Positions 1-8,327 of a stretch of 20,237 nucleotides of DNA are shown here, in pieces. The first letter of the stretch is position 1, and each line of letters begins with the position of its first letter. Origin of the DNA: an uncultured Eubacteriales bacterium. GTDB lineage: Bacteria > Bacillota_A > Clostridia > Lachnospirales > Cellulosilyticaceae. Location of the stretch: NCBI GenBank assembly GCA_900556665.1, contig USPX01000019.1, forward strand, positions 1 through 20,237, written 5' to 3'. Made by a program: the position numbers and the translations under genes. Under the pieces are notes generated by a model. It was not told the DNA's origin, made no database searches, and was given only the letters and a program-made list of their open reading frames with translations.

Positions 1-65
1 CCGAAGGGAGTGTTAAGGAAAATTATATACCGCACTTATCCACACATCCCCATGCACCAAACCAC

Positions 66-104
66 AAAAAAAGAAGCCCCTACACCTAAGTGCAAGAGCC
101 CCTC
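66..104 (-). terminator. Intrinsic terminator of the yabE-like gene
   Basis: Just past the stop codon of the G5/3D-domain gene, the minus strand folds into a stem of about 13 pairs, including several G-U pairs, around a TTAG loop. A run of seven T follows. The first 65 bases of the window beyond it show no recognisable gene. Confidence 0.75.
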
Positions 105-105
105 G

Positions 106-1122
106 CTATCTTCTAATATCTGACAATGCTATGTCTTGGTCTTCTAACACATATACTGTTGTGCGTTGACGACCATAATTTGTACATTCACTTGATGTAT
201 TAAAGAATAAATCAATTCTATTCCCTTTAATTGCACCGCCAGTATCTCCAGCTACTGCTAATCCGTAACCTTCGACATATAATCTTGTTCCTAGTGGAAT
301 TACACTAGGGTCTACAGCTATAACGCCAACTGCTGTTGTCATTCCGCTAGCTGTTTGATTACCCCAACCATCTCCGTTATATGCTGTATACGCTGTAGCT
401 TCTACGTCAATAGCTCTTGTATACGCATAATTTGTACCAGTTGTAGTATCTTTTACAGAATTTCTAATGCCTTTTAACACGATTTTATTTACAGGTTCTT
501 CAATAACCTCAACATTTGTAATTTCTTTATCTGTTAATTCACCACCGACATAAGTCTCCTGTATTGTTACTTTCTTAAGTCCATTTTGTCCTTCTTGTGT
601 AACTTTTGTTTCACCTGCTTCTAAATCTGTTGTTTCTTTCACAACAGTTTCAAAGCTCATTGGTCTCTCTTCAGTAATTGTTTTTAATTCTTTAGTTTTT
701 ACGACGATTTCCATACCATCTTTAATAGCTGTACTTTCTTCAGGCTCTACTGCAATGCCTTCTTCTTCGCTTAAACCTTTAGCTTTAATGATGTCACCTA
801 CTGTTTTGAAGTCTGTTTTAAATTCTACGCTTTCGCCATTTAAAACGAATTTAACTGTTGGTTTCCATCTGTCTATAGTAATTCTTAAATTGTCTTCTAT
901 TTTTGTATCTAATTCTGGGTTTACATTGTCTTTTTCATTTAATGTGATTTCCAACTGTGTGAGTAGCTCTTGTACGCTACTTGCATCTGTTTCATATCGA
1001 GTCACTTTCCCGTCATCGACTAAAGTAATAATCTTTGACATGGATTGATAGGCTGTGATACTAACCGCTCCTAGCATAAACAACACTACAATCAATAAAG
1101 CGATCCTACTTCGATTCTTCAT
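106..1122 (-). CDS. yabE: YabE-like cell-wall protein (DUF348, G5 and 3D domains)
   Basis: Exported or membrane-anchored cell-wall protein of 338 residues, probably a resuscitation-factor/MltA-like peptidoglycan hydrolase. Residues 7-25 are a hydrophobic signal or anchor. Two DUF348 ubiquitin-like repeats lie at about 33-80 and 90-143, a G5 domain at about 148-218, and a C-terminal 3D domain at about 239-327. The three aspartates that name the 3D domain are visible (VDP at 271, GDTGG at 293, RIDLFF at 304). The 3D fold resembles the catalytic core of MltA lytic transglycosylases; G5 domains are thought to bind cell-wall sugars. The start has AAGGAGG eight bases upstream. In Bacillus the homologue lies directly after tatD (yabD), as here, though with its own promoter 150 bases upstream. 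Family assignment is secure; enzymatic activity is inferred. Confidence 0.9.
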   Translation of the reverse strand: MKNRSRIALLIVVLFMLGAVSITAYQSMSKIITLVDDGKVTRYETDASSVQELLTQLEITLNEKDNVNPELDTKIEDNLRITIDRWKPTVKFVLNGESVEFKTDFKTVGDIIKAKGLSEEEGIAVEPEESTAIKDGMEIVVKTKELKTITEERPMSFETVVKETTDLEAGETKVTQEGQNGLKKVTIQETYVGGELTDKEITNVEVIEEPVNKIVLKGIRNSVKDTTTGTNYAYTRAIDVEATAYTAYNGDGWGNQTASGMTTAVGVIAVDPSVIPLGTRLYVEGYGLAVAGDTGGAIKGNRIDLFFNTSSECTNYGRQRTTVYVLEDQDIALSDIRR

Positions 1123-1279
1123 GATATCCTCCTTAAAATAACTGTTTAATAAATAAAAGTTTAGTTTTACCTTTACTTATTTAAACAATCGGTTTTTCTC
1201 ACTTGATCTGGTGAATCGTGCTTTACTACAACATTTTGGTAATAAATGTAATTGCTTATTTATTGCAACTACAAATAGA

Positions 1280-1308
1280 ATTGTAATATATCTCAACGAG
1301 TTTTTCAA
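1280..1308 (-). promoter_or_regulatory. Sigma-A-type promoter for the yabE-like gene
   Basis: TTGAAA (1303-1308) and TACAAT (1280-1285) are separated by 17 bases on the minus strand. Transcription would start near 1273 and leave a leader of about 150 bases before the ATG. I saw no ydaO/c-di-AMP riboswitch in that leader, although such elements often precede genes of this class. Confidence 0.6.
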
Positions 1309-1639
1309 GCTTTTTGTAATAATTTTAAAAAACTGAACTCTAAAAAACTCAATTTTTTTCTCAAAACACTACGTATTTTCAATGGTTTACGGCACACATT
1401 TTTAATTTCTAAAAAAAGTCTATTTAATAATTATGTAACAATTACTTAATAATAATTTTCTAGCATTTTGATAACTTTATACTATAGTCTTAAACTTGTC
1501 CTATTTTACTAATATGAGCAACGTTTTTTTATACAATTTTTTCTCCTAGCTTAAATATTTATTAGATATTTTTCCAAAATCCTCTTCTTCTTCCATTTAA
1601 CTATAATAACCCTAAAGTTTAGTTATACTATACAAAACT
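1309..1639. other. AT-rich intergenic stretch without a recognised gene
   Basis: Between the yabE promoter and the tatD terminator lie about 330 very AT-rich bases. I see no reading frame with a plausible ribosome binding site, no RNA gene and no clear repeat. Confidence 0.5.
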
Positions 1640-1672
1640 AAAAAAAGCAGCTTTTACAAAAGCTACTTTTTT
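1640..1672 (-). terminator. Intrinsic terminator after tatD
   Basis: On the minus strand a 12-base arm containing AGTAGCTTTT pairs with AAAAGCTGCT around a two-base centre (one G-U pair), followed by a run of T. It lies about 35 bases after the tatD stop and ends the stalk-protein/tatD transcript. Confidence 0.75.
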
Positions 1673-1705
1673 GTTTTTAATTATTTCTTTTTTCTACACT
1701 CAAAC

Positions 1706-2467
1706 TTACTTTATTCTAAAGAGTTTTTTAGCGTTTTGACAAGTTACTTCATTTACTTTATCTACGCTTATCCCTTTAATTTCAGCGATTTTGGCAACTA
1801 CATGTTCTAAATAAGAAGAATCATTACGTTTGCCTCTGTGTGGTACTGGTGTTAAGTATGGGGCATCCGTCTCGATTAAAATATTTTCAAGACCAATGGC
1901 TTCTACTACTTCCACTGCTTTTCTAGCATTTTTGAAAGTAAGACTACCTCCTACCCCAATATAAAATCCACGTTTAACATATTCTTTAGCTAGCTCGGCA
2001 CTCCCAGAAAAACAGTGAATAACCCCTTCTTTTACGCCACTTGCCATAATTGTATCGAATGTTTCTTGGCAAGCTTCTCTACTATGAATAATAACTGGTA
2101 AATCTAATTCTTTCGCTAAAGCTAATTGCGCCTTAAACCACTTACGTTGGTCATCTCTTGGTGATGAATCATAGTAATAGTCTAATCCAATCTCACCAAT
2201 AGCCACCACTTTATCTTCTCCTGCTAGCTTCTTAAGTTCTGCTAACTTTTCTTCATTTAAACTTTGACTATCATGTGGATGCACTCCAATACTACAATAT
2301 ACAAAAGGATATTTATGTGCTAATGCTAAGCTTGTATAACAAGATGGTATATCTGCTGCTGCATTAACAATATAATCTACGCCTTCTGCATGAATACGTT
2401 CAATGAGTTCATAACGATCTTCTTCAAATCTTTCGTCATCATAATGTGCATGTGAATCAAAATACAT
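1706..2467 (-). CDS. tatD: TatD family metal-dependent DNase
   Basis: TatD/YabD amidohydrolase-fold nuclease of 253 residues, the usual full length. All family motifs are present: the HxH metal pair in FDSHAHYD (H6, H8), the glutamate in AIGEIGLDYYYD, the histidines in PVIIHSREA and GVIHCFSG, and the aspartate in IETDAPYLTP. Family members are cytoplasmic 3'-5' exonucleases acting on single-stranded DNA or RNA, linked to DNA repair and turnover. An AAGGAG site lies about eight bases before the ATG. The gene starts 19 bases after the stop of the upstream secreted stalk-domain gene, so the two are probably co-transcribed. A terminator follows. Confidence 0.95.
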   Translation of the reverse strand: MYFDSHAHYDDERFEEDRYELIERIHAEGVDYIVNAAADIPSCYTSLALAHKYPFVYCSIGVHPHDSQSLNEEKLAELKKLAGEDKVVAIGEIGLDYYYDSSPRDDQRKWFKAQLALAKELDLPVIIHSREACQETFDTIMASGVKEGVIHCFSGSAELAKEYVKRGFYIGVGGSLTFKNARKAVEVVEAIGLENILIETDAPYLTPVPHRGKRNDSSYLEHVVAKIAEIKGISVDKVNEVTCQNAKKLFRIK

Positions 2468-2486
2468 TTTTTTATCTCCTTATTAT

Positions 2487-4301
2487 CTAGTATTCAAAAG
2501 TAGCTGTCTTTGTTTCTTTATCCCAGCCTACTGTTAAATCTAATATTTTAGCTATTTCAGAAATAGGCACATAAGTTCTCCCGTTTACTGATTTAGCAGC
2601 TGTAACCATTGTACTTTCTTTCCCATCAGCTGTCACTGTGCTACTTCCTAATGTCATTTTAATCAGCTTACTTGCTGGTATTGTAATAACGCCATTAGAA
2701 AACTCTACATCATCCGGATTCACCCCTGCTGCAGCTACTGCATAACGAAGTGGTACCATTGTACGTCCATTTTCTACATATGGCATACCATCCATAGTGC
2801 GAGTTTCTTCATTAATAGTGTAAGTTGAACTTCCTAATGTAAATTTAGTAATTGTCTTTTTACTATTGTTATTTCCATTGTTGTGACTTATATTACCGTT
2901 AGCTGGGCAATCTGGTGCCGCTTCATATTTGGTTGTTAGGAAGTTTGCAAATTCTAATGTGCCTTCTCCTTCTGGTGAAATAGCACTACCACCTATTTTT
3001 AAGCCATAGGTACCATCTGGTACAATCTCACTTACATTTACTTTAAAATTACTAATTTCAATAGTAGAAGCCTCTGTAGATTTTTGTGTAACACGTAATT
3101 TAAATAAATTAGGATTTTGTTTATCCCAACCTACCACACTTACCTTTAAATTTCCTTCTGTAACCTCTACGTCTGGTTCACTTCTAAAAGTAATGCCATC
3201 TTGCTCTTCTATTTCTAAGGTAATATAACCTTTTTCAAACATTCCTTTACTTGTTTCACTAATTGCTATATGTCCACCAACTTGCCCTTTAACACCTACT
3301 TTAGCATTAAAGACCTTTACTTTAGTTGTGACAGGCGCTTCAATTTCTCCAATGACTAAGCGATCTCCTTTATCTACACCTCTCCCCTCCATATTAAGGA
3401 CCACTTCACCTTTTTGTGTTACATCAGCATATAACAATACATTTTTAAAGGTAATCGTATTACTTTGAGTCGTATCTAATGGGGGCACCACAAATTCAAA
3501 ACCTGTAACTTTTCCTTCTTCATCTTCAATATTGCTTATCTCAACTTTATTACTAATATCTCTACCATTTAATAATATAGACCCAATACAAACCTCATTA
3601 TTCTCTGTATAAAAATATCCCTTACTTAAAGTAAATTCGATGCTACGTCCAGGTATTAAGCTATCTGGCATACCTTCTGTTAGACTAAAGCTAAACCTAT
3701 TTGTATCACCAGCAATGACATTTTTCAAAGTAGTACCTACTGCCTCTAATTTTGCACCATAAGCTTTTACTTCAGCCACAACAATATCAGTTATTTCATT
3801 TAATGCCCCACTAATTTGTAATTCTAACTTACCTTCTTTTACAGAATCAGCAACTACTTTTAAATTAGTAATTTGAAGTCCTCCTGCATTCTTTCCACCT
3901 TTATCATAAGGTAGTATAATTTTTAAAACTTGAGGATCTTCTTTCCCATTTATTTTTTCATAGCTTATATCTACATCATCCATATTTCTAAATCCACCAG
4001 TATATGTAACTTTTGGTTTTTCAGTTGCAAATCTATATCTTGTTCCCTTTAAAGAAAGTGTAATCGTACGATCAGTTTCTGATTTACTTGTAGTTAGTGT
4101 ATTTCCATATCTTTCACTAATTGTAATAGGCGCTAATACCCCTTCTTTTTCTATAGTAGGTATCCCACCTGTTACTACCTTAACTTCTGCATCATTTGTT
4201 AAATATATTGCTGAATAGGTTGCTGCCATTGCCTCTACTGTATTAAAGGTCAAAGCTGTTATAATCCCACCTATCACCATAACTTTTTGTATACTTCTCA
4301 T
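2487..4301 (-). CDS. Secreted protein with C-terminal copper-amine-oxidase-like stalk domain
   Basis: Protein of 604 residues that I recognise only in part. Residues 1-27 form a signal peptide ending near AMAA. Residues about 28-460 look like extracellular beta-rich modules, alternating strands with many T, S, G and V residues, without a known catalytic motif. After an asparagine-rich linker (NNGNNNS), residues about 486-604 match the copper amine oxidase N-terminal 'stalk' domain (PF07833), seen in NGRTMVPLRY and NGRTYVPISEIAKIL. In Clostridia this domain is a general surface module, not evidence of an amine oxidase. No LPXTG or SLH anchor is visible. AGGAGG lies eight bases before the ATG. 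It has its own promoter and seems to form a transcription unit with tatD. Likely a surface or wall-associated protein; role unknown. Confidence 0.8.
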   Translation of the reverse strand: MRSIQKVMVIGGIITALTFNTVEAMAATYSAIYLTNDAEVKVVTGGIPTIEKEGVLAPITISERYGNTLTTSKSETDRTITLSLKGTRYRFATEKPKVTYTGGFRNMDDVDISYEKINGKEDPQVLKIILPYDKGGKNAGGLQITNLKVVADSVKEGKLELQISGALNEITDIVVAEVKAYGAKLEAVGTTLKNVIAGDTNRFSFSLTEGMPDSLIPGRSIEFTLSKGYFYTENNEVCIGSILLNGRDISNKVEISNIEDEEGKVTGFEFVVPPLDTTQSNTITFKNVLLYADVTQKGEVVLNMEGRGVDKGDRLVIGEIEAPVTTKVKVFNAKVGVKGQVGGHIAISETSKGMFEKGYITLEIEEQDGITFRSEPDVEVTEGNLKVSVVGWDKQNPNLFKLRVTQKSTEASTIEISNFKVNVSEIVPDGTYGLKIGGSAISPEGEGTLEFANFLTTKYEAAPDCPANGNISHNNGNNNSKKTITKFTLGSSTYTINEETRTMDGMPYVENGRTMVPLRYAVAAAGVNPDDVEFSNGVITIPASKLIKMTLGSSTVTADGKESTMVTAAKSVNGRTYVPISEIAKILDLTVGWDKETKTATFEY

Positions 4302-4367
4302 GGCTTTCCTCCTATTTATTCCATATTGTATTAGTTTTCATTTTTGTACACACTTGTACTTATTCCA

Positions 4368-4376
4368 ATTATATCA
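4368..4376 (-). promoter_or_regulatory. Extended -10 promoter for stalk protein and tatD
   Basis: TGATATAAT on the minus strand is a perfect extended -10 element; no good -35 lies 16-18 bases upstream. It is about 65 bases before the ATG at 4301 and downstream of the preceding gene's terminator. Confidence 0.5.
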
Positions 4377-4419
4377 GATAAAACATTTCATTTGTGTTAC
4401 TTTTCTAGGTCAAATTACA

Positions 4420-4446
4420 ACAAAAAAAGGGCCTTTATTGCCCTTC
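4420..4446 (-). terminator. Intrinsic terminator overlapping a gene end
   Basis: AAGGGC and GCCCTT pair on the minus strand, followed by seven T. The 5' arm lies inside the last codons of the small membrane protein gene, so stop codon and terminator overlap. Confidence 0.7.
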
Positions 4447-4749
4447 CTTGTGATTACTTATTATACTTCTAATCAACATAATAATAACAAATATATTAAG
4501 AATCGGTAGTGCACATAGTAAAAATAAAAATGCGTAGCATACAGCCTTATTTTCTACAGCTCTATCTAAGAATGTTGCTATAACCCGTTTCATCTTTTCA
4601 TCCTCTATACTATCAAGCATTTCATTCATACTATTCATTAGTTCAAAGGGATCCATATCCTTCTTCTTAGTCATCATATCATCTAACATCATTAAGCATA
4701 TGGCACTTACTACACTTATATAATATAGATTTAGTATATCTTGTAGCAT
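4435..4749 (-). CDS. Small membrane protein of unknown function
   Basis: A 104-residue protein that I do not recognise. An N-terminal hydrophobic segment (about 4-21) is followed by a charged, methionine-rich middle (TKKKDMDPFEL to RVIATFLDRAVENK). A long hydrophobic stretch at about 68-98 (CYAFLFLLCALPILNIF onward) could be one long or two short membrane spans, and a short charged tail ends the protein. AT-rich codon use matches the neighbours. GGGAGGAG sits close before the ATG. It stands as a single-gene unit, with an extended -10 promoter upstream and a terminator overlapping its stop. The start, signals and composition support a real gene; function unknown. Confidence 0.7.
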   Translation of the reverse strand: MLQDILNLYYISVVSAICLMMLDDMMTKKKDMDPFELMNSMNEMLDSIEDEKMKRVIATFLDRAVENKAVCYAFLFLLCALPILNIFVIIMLIRSIISNHKEGQ

Positions 4750-4826
4750 GATTCTCCTCCCTTAAATCCATCTTCTATACTATTACATCACTTACCTTTT
4801 CTTATTGCAATATCCTATTACATTTT

Positions 4827-4835
4827 ATTATATCA
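4827..4835 (-). promoter_or_regulatory. Extended -10 promoter for the small membrane protein
   Basis: TGATATAAT on the minus strand, about 80 bases before the ATG. An alternative is TTGCAA-17-TGTAAT nearer the gene, which would leave a very short leader. Confidence 0.4.
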
Positions 4836-4887
4836 AACTATTCAAATAAATCACTTTATTTTTAAAGTATCTATTTTAAATATGTAC

Positions 4888-4924
4888 AAAAAGGACCATC
4901 CGAAATATTTCAGACAGTCCTTTT
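4888..4924 (-). terminator. Intrinsic terminator after the 5'-nucleotidase gene
   Basis: A hairpin with outer arms AAGGAC/GTCCTT and inner arms TCTGAAA/TTTCGGA starts directly after the stop codon and is followed by TTTTTGT on the minus strand. Confidence 0.8.
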
Positions 4925-4925
4925 T

Positions 4926-5492
4926 TTATGCCATTTTTTCTTTCACGCCACACTCAGCAAGTATATATTCTTCAAATTCTAGCCAATTAGATACCCTAGG
5001 ATAGCTATGTGATTTACTTGTATTATGGGGTCTATCAAACACTACAACTCTTCCACCTGCGCTAGCAAAGTCCTCTATGTTATGCATACCATCATCCAAT
5101 AAGTAATCACCTTTAATCATAAATTTACTACTTGTAACAATGATATTACGCTTAGGGAAAAATGGTAGATATTTTTCAATCCACTCATACTTAGCTTCTA
5201 CAGTTCTTGGATTTGCAGCTGTTACAATGTATATTTCAAATAAACCACTATGATATAGTCTCTCAAAAACTTCTAATGCATACGGAGCCGGTTTCAAGTT
5301 TCTAAATAAGTCAGGTTCATGCATTACTGTTTCTATTTCTTGACCAAACACTGTATATAGATCCCAACTAATACACTGCTCTACCTTGATGTCTGTATGA
5401 TACTTTTCATTATAGGCCTCGGTAACTGCGCCCATATATTCTGCTAGTACATCGTCTTGGTCAATAAGTAAGGTTATCTTATTATTTTTCAT
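4926..5492 (-). CDS. 5'(3')-deoxyribonucleotidase-like HAD hydrolase (NT5C type)
   Basis: A 188-residue cytoplasmic HAD phosphatase of the NT5C family (PF06941), likely to dephosphorylate nucleoside monophosphates and so help set nucleotide pools. HAD motif I is LLIDQDDVLAEY (nucleophile D11, acid/base D13), motif II is the threonine in IYIVTAANP (T91), motif III is probably K123 or K127, and motif IV is DYLLDDGMHNI (D133, D134). The length is typical. GAGGTGAG lies before the ATG. The gene follows the mannosyltransferase gene by about 130 bases with no terminator seen between them, so the two may be co-transcribed. The family is secure; the exact substrate (pyrimidine deoxynucleotide or other) is not. 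Confidence 0.85.
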   Translation of the reverse strand: MKNNKITLLIDQDDVLAEYMGAVTEAYNEKYHTDIKVEQCISWDLYTVFGQEIETVMHEPDLFRNLKPAPYALEVFERLYHSGLFEIYIVTAANPRTVEAKYEWIEKYLPFFPKRNIIVTSSKFMIKGDYLLDDGMHNIEDFASAGGRVVVFDRPHNTSKSHSYPRVSNWLEFEEYILAECGVKEKMA

Positions 5493-5622
5493 TTTCTCAC
5501 CTCTTTTTATTTAAGCATTCTTCATTTTGAAAATAAGGGGGTGAAATTACTATCCTAGTTAATATATTTTATTATTCATTTTATGTTTTGGTTCCTATTT
5601 TTCATATATCATGTACTATTTT

Positions 5623-7308
5623 TTAGTTAAAGAAATGCCACCATCCTGGAATCCATTGTGTCAGCGTCGCATACCATCTCGGAATTGTAACGCCTGCATA
5701 AATAGGATAGAAAAATGCAAAGGTTACAATGGCTATACCACTAAACCATTTGATCACACTAAATTTCTTAACCTTTTCTTCTAATACACCTAATAGACCT
5801 ACCAAAGTTAGAATCATCAAAGGTACTACTGGGAAGTAATGATATAAAAACATAATACGTGGTACTAATACATAAGGTAAATAAGCTGCTAAAATAGCTA
5901 CTGTAATGAATGCATAACGCTTGTCTTTTTCCACAATCGTTTCTTTTAAGCCATAAAGCATACCTAATATACCACTCCACCAAATTATTGGATTTCCAAA
6001 GGCAACTATACTTGCAATAAAACCTTCTTTTACATTGCCTTGATAATACCAAACTGGCTTAATATCTAAAGGCCATAAGTACCATGGTGAAGTGAATGGA
6101 TGTGTAGCTACTAATTCAGAATGATAACGATACATTCTAACTTGTAGTGCAATTAAATCCTTTATACTTGTATTTTCTGGTCTTAAGAAAAATGGGATAT
6201 AACTTGCTAAATAAATAGCTATAGGAATCACAACAAAAAAGCCTATACAACTTCCTATGATTGCAGGTACTTGCTCTCTAAACTGATTATAATAACTTAC
6301 TGACTTCAATCTATTATATAAATTGACAAAGAAAATAACTGCAAGTCCTAGTGCCATATACATACCAGTCCATTTAGTTGCCATAGCAGCGCCTAAAAAC
6401 ATACCTGAAAAACATAAATTAACAAGTTTCTTAGTAAGTCCTTCTTTATTACCACATTGTAAATACTGATACATGAATAGTAATGATAATAGCACAAATA
6501 GTACAAGGAAACTATCTACTGTAGCAATACGTGTTTGCACAAAATGCATACCATCTACAGCTAATAATAAAGCCGCTAAAAAAGCATAGCTTGTTCTTCC
6601 AAAAAGTCTCTTAGCAAATATATATATAACTGCTAACATAAGTATTCCAGCAATGTTTCCCATTAATCTATAGCTTAATGTATTCATTCCCCATAATTTA
6701 ATAGGAATAGCCATGATAAGCTTACCTAATGGTGGATGTGTCCATTCATAGATATCCATACCATGAACATATTCGTAAGCTGTTCTTGCATGATAAATCT
6801 CATCAAAATAAGTACTATTTAAATAGCTAATTTCTTTGGGATTAGTGGCTATCTCATCAGTGAGTATTTGTGCCGCTTCATTAACTGCTACAGTGGGCAC
6901 AATATTTCCATCTACATCATATAAAACAATCTCTCCTAGACTGCCTTCATCTTGTGCATCGATTGCTAAGTATCTAAACATATATGGCAAATCTGTTTCA
7001 GACCAAGTAAAAACTTGAGGTTCCTCTAAAGTTGCTACTTCTTGAAAGTTCTCACCATCGTTTGATAATAATAATGTATAATTCCCTGTGCTAGCACCAT
7101 TAAAATGCCTAATCTTACTTATACTTACTTCTTGATTTAAATCAATAATTGCCCTACTTCCCTGCTGCCTCACATCCCAAAAGGTTTGGGGGCTTTTAAA
7201 ACTTCCTAAATTAATAAAAGAGATGATACCATATATGATCATAATACATATTATGAGCCCTAAATCCCTCATGGTTAAAGTATAGTTCTTTCCACTCCTA
7301 CTACTCAT
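5623..7308 (-). CDS. Protein-O-mannosyltransferase-like GT39 enzyme with discoidin-like domain
   Basis: Polytopic membrane glycosyltransferase (PMT/ArnT superfamily, PF02366 with a PMT_4TMC-like end) that would transfer a sugar from a polyprenyl-phosphate donor to a protein or wall acceptor outside the membrane. Counting from the upstream ATG at 7314, a first membrane span lies at about 17-36. An extracytoplasmic F5/8-type-C (discoidin)-like beta module follows at about 39-135 (ISKIRHFNGASTGNYTLLLS). The first GT39 loop has its acidic pair in STYFDEIYHARTAYEY (D171, E172) and the motif WTHPPLGKLI. About ten further spans follow. The ATG at 7308 is preferred because AGGAG sits seven bases before it, against only one base for the ATG at 7314. 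Acceptor and sugar are not known. Confidence 0.85.
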   Translation of the reverse strand: MSSRSGKNYTLTMRDLGLIICIMIIYGIISFINLGSFKSPQTFWDVRQQGSRAIIDLNQEVSISKIRHFNGASTGNYTLLLSNDGENFQEVATLEEPQVFTWSETDLPYMFRYLAIDAQDEGSLGEIVLYDVDGNIVPTVAVNEAAQILTDEIATNPKEISYLNSTYFDEIYHARTAYEYVHGMDIYEWTHPPLGKLIMAIPIKLWGMNTLSYRLMGNIAGILMLAVIYIFAKRLFGRTSYAFLAALLLAVDGMHFVQTRIATVDSFLVLFVLLSLLFMYQYLQCGNKEGLTKKLVNLCFSGMFLGAAMATKWTGMYMALGLAVIFFVNLYNRLKSVSYYNQFREQVPAIIGSCIGFFVVIPIAIYLASYIPFFLRPENTSIKDLIALQVRMYRYHSELVATHPFTSPWYLWPLDIKPVWYYQGNVKEGFIASIVAFGNPIIWWSGILGMLYGLKETIVEKDKRYAFITVAILAAYLPYVLVPRIMFLYHYFPVVPLMILTLVGLLGVLEEKVKKFSVIKWFSGIAIVTFAFFYPIYAGVTIPRWYATLTQWIPGWWHFFN

Positions 7309-7349
7309 TTCCATTCTCCTTTTCTGGGTGATTACTCCTACTTTATTAA

Positions 7350-7358
7350 ATTATAGCA
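7350..7358 (-). promoter_or_regulatory. Extended -10 promoter for the mannosyltransferase gene
   Basis: TGCTATAAT on the minus strand, about 40 bases before the start and downstream of the cyclase gene's terminator. No strong -35 was seen. Confidence 0.5.
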
Positions 7359-7376
7359 AGCTTGTCTTTAAATTAT

Positions 7377-7406
7377 GCAAAAAAAGCCCTTAAATCAAGG
7401 ACTTTC
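7377..7406 (-). terminator. Intrinsic terminator after the cyclase-family gene
   Basis: AAAGTCCTT pairs with AAGGGCTTT (one G-U pair) around a GATTT loop, followed by a run of seven T on the minus strand, directly after the gene end. Confidence 0.8.
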
Positions 7407-7414
7407 TTCTTTAA

Positions 7415-8005
7415 TTATATTTGATCATTTTCAGTTGGCTGCACAGCAACTACTCTGCACTTCATACCTGTAGCTTCTGGATCTTCATGCCACATTGTAA
7501 GTATCTTGCACACTTCCTCAGGTCTAATTTTATCTAGATTCGTAAGATTTTCTACAACAAAAGTCCCACGGCTTAAAAAGATTTTATCTGCTTCTGCGTG
7601 TTCTTTTCCTTTTCTAAGGTCTGGTGCATCAATTCCTACGAATTTAATGCCCTCCATAGCAAGTTCTTGAATAAGCTCCCATGATAAGCTTGGGCTATCG
7701 CTAAAATACAGGCCACTACCATAAGGGTGTCTTTCAATTGCACCTGTACGAATTAATACAAAGTCTCCTGGTTTTACATAATCTAAGTCAATATCATCAC
7801 AAGTAATTTCTCTATCCTGAACATGACTTACATCAAACAACACCCCTCTTGTTTGCATGTATTCTAATGGTACTTGTATATCTCCATATAAATCAAAGTG
7901 TGTACCAACATGTCCCATAACAATATCTTTCTTAAGTTGAGCCTCTGCCATTTTATAAATACGATTTGTCTTCTTTACTTGAAGTGTTAAATCAATGTAT
8001 TCCAC
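7415..8005 (-). CDS. Cyclase-family metal-dependent hydrolase (kynurenine formamidase-like)
   Basis: A 196-residue cytoplasmic protein of the cyclase family PF04199, which includes bacterial kynurenine formamidases and related amidohydrolases. The metal-binding signature is present as GHVGTHFDLYGD (H32, H36, D38). A further conserved histidine is in GKEHAEADK, and the C-terminal FVVENL motif is typical. It is at the short end of the family but looks complete. The start is GTG, with GGAGGT seven bases upstream; no in-frame ATG fits better. It has its own promoter and terminator and stands alone. No tryptophan-degradation genes are nearby, so the kynurenine substrate is not supported here; treat it as a hydrolase of unknown substrate. 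Confidence 0.85.
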   Translation of the reverse strand: MEYIDLTLQVKKTNRIYKMAEAQLKKDIVMGHVGTHFDLYGDIQVPLEYMQTRGVLFDVSHVQDREITCDDIDLDYVKPGDFVLIRTGAIERHPYGSGLYFSDSPSLSWELIQELAMEGIKFVGIDAPDLRKGKEHAEADKIFLSRGTFVVENLTNLDKIRPEEVCKILTMWHEDPEATGMKCRVVAVQPTENDQI

Positions 8006-8042
8006 GTGCTACCTCCATAGTTATTACAACATATATTTACTC

Positions 8043-8071
8043 ATTATAAATTAGTCACCAATATTTGTCTA
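8043..8071 (-). promoter_or_regulatory. Sigma-A-type promoter for the cyclase-family gene
   Basis: TAGACA (8066-8071) and TATAAT (8043-8048) with a 17-base spacer on the minus strand. The start site would be near 8036, about 30 bases before the GTG. Confidence 0.7.
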
Positions 8072-8152
8072 TTGACGTATTATGCCTTTAATTACTTATG
8101 TTTCATCTTTTACTATGACACATGTCACTTATTTATTCAAGTTTTATGACAT

Positions 8153-8197
8153 AAAAAAAACAGCCATTCGTTATCTGCACCGAATGACTGTCTTTTT
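8153..8197 (-). terminator. Intrinsic terminator of repeat unit C
   Basis: ACAGTCATTCG pairs with CGAATGGCTGT (one G-U pair) around a ten-base loop, followed by eight T on the minus strand. It closes the unit whose motif is at 8228-8261. Confidence 0.85.
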
Positions 8198-8227
8198 AAT
8201 ACTTAGCATCTCCATTACTAAGTATCG

Positions 8228-8327
8228 CCCCATAATTTGTTGCCTCAATATCTATTTCCTGAACATATTCTAACACCACCTAGTACGCTATGCTACACTT
8301 ATTGTCTAAAAATACATTTTTATTGTT
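8228..8327 (-). repeat. Repeat unit C: 21-base direct repeat plus shared motif
   Basis: On the minus strand the heptamer ACAATAA occurs at 8320-8326 and again at 8299-8305, exactly 21 bases apart. The motif CAGGAAATAGATATTGAGGC (8242-8261) follows and continues as AACAAATT and GGGG. Spacing from the direct repeat to the motif is identical to unit A. A perfect eight-pair hairpin (ATACTTAG/CTAAGTAT, 8199-8225) and a terminator follow. The direct repeat resembles a LytTR operator, and the unit lies downstream of a LytTR regulator operon. The rest may be a small RNA or short peptide gene; neither is proven. Confidence 0.6.

Noticed and set aside
1123..1272. ydaO (c-di-AMP) riboswitch before the yabE-like gene
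   Set aside because: Expected for some 3D-domain wall hydrolases, but the leader is AT-rich and lacks the conserved aptamer segments.
2487..4301. Copper amine oxidase enzyme
   Set aside because: Only the N-terminal-type stalk domain is present, at the C-terminus; there is no catalytic domain.
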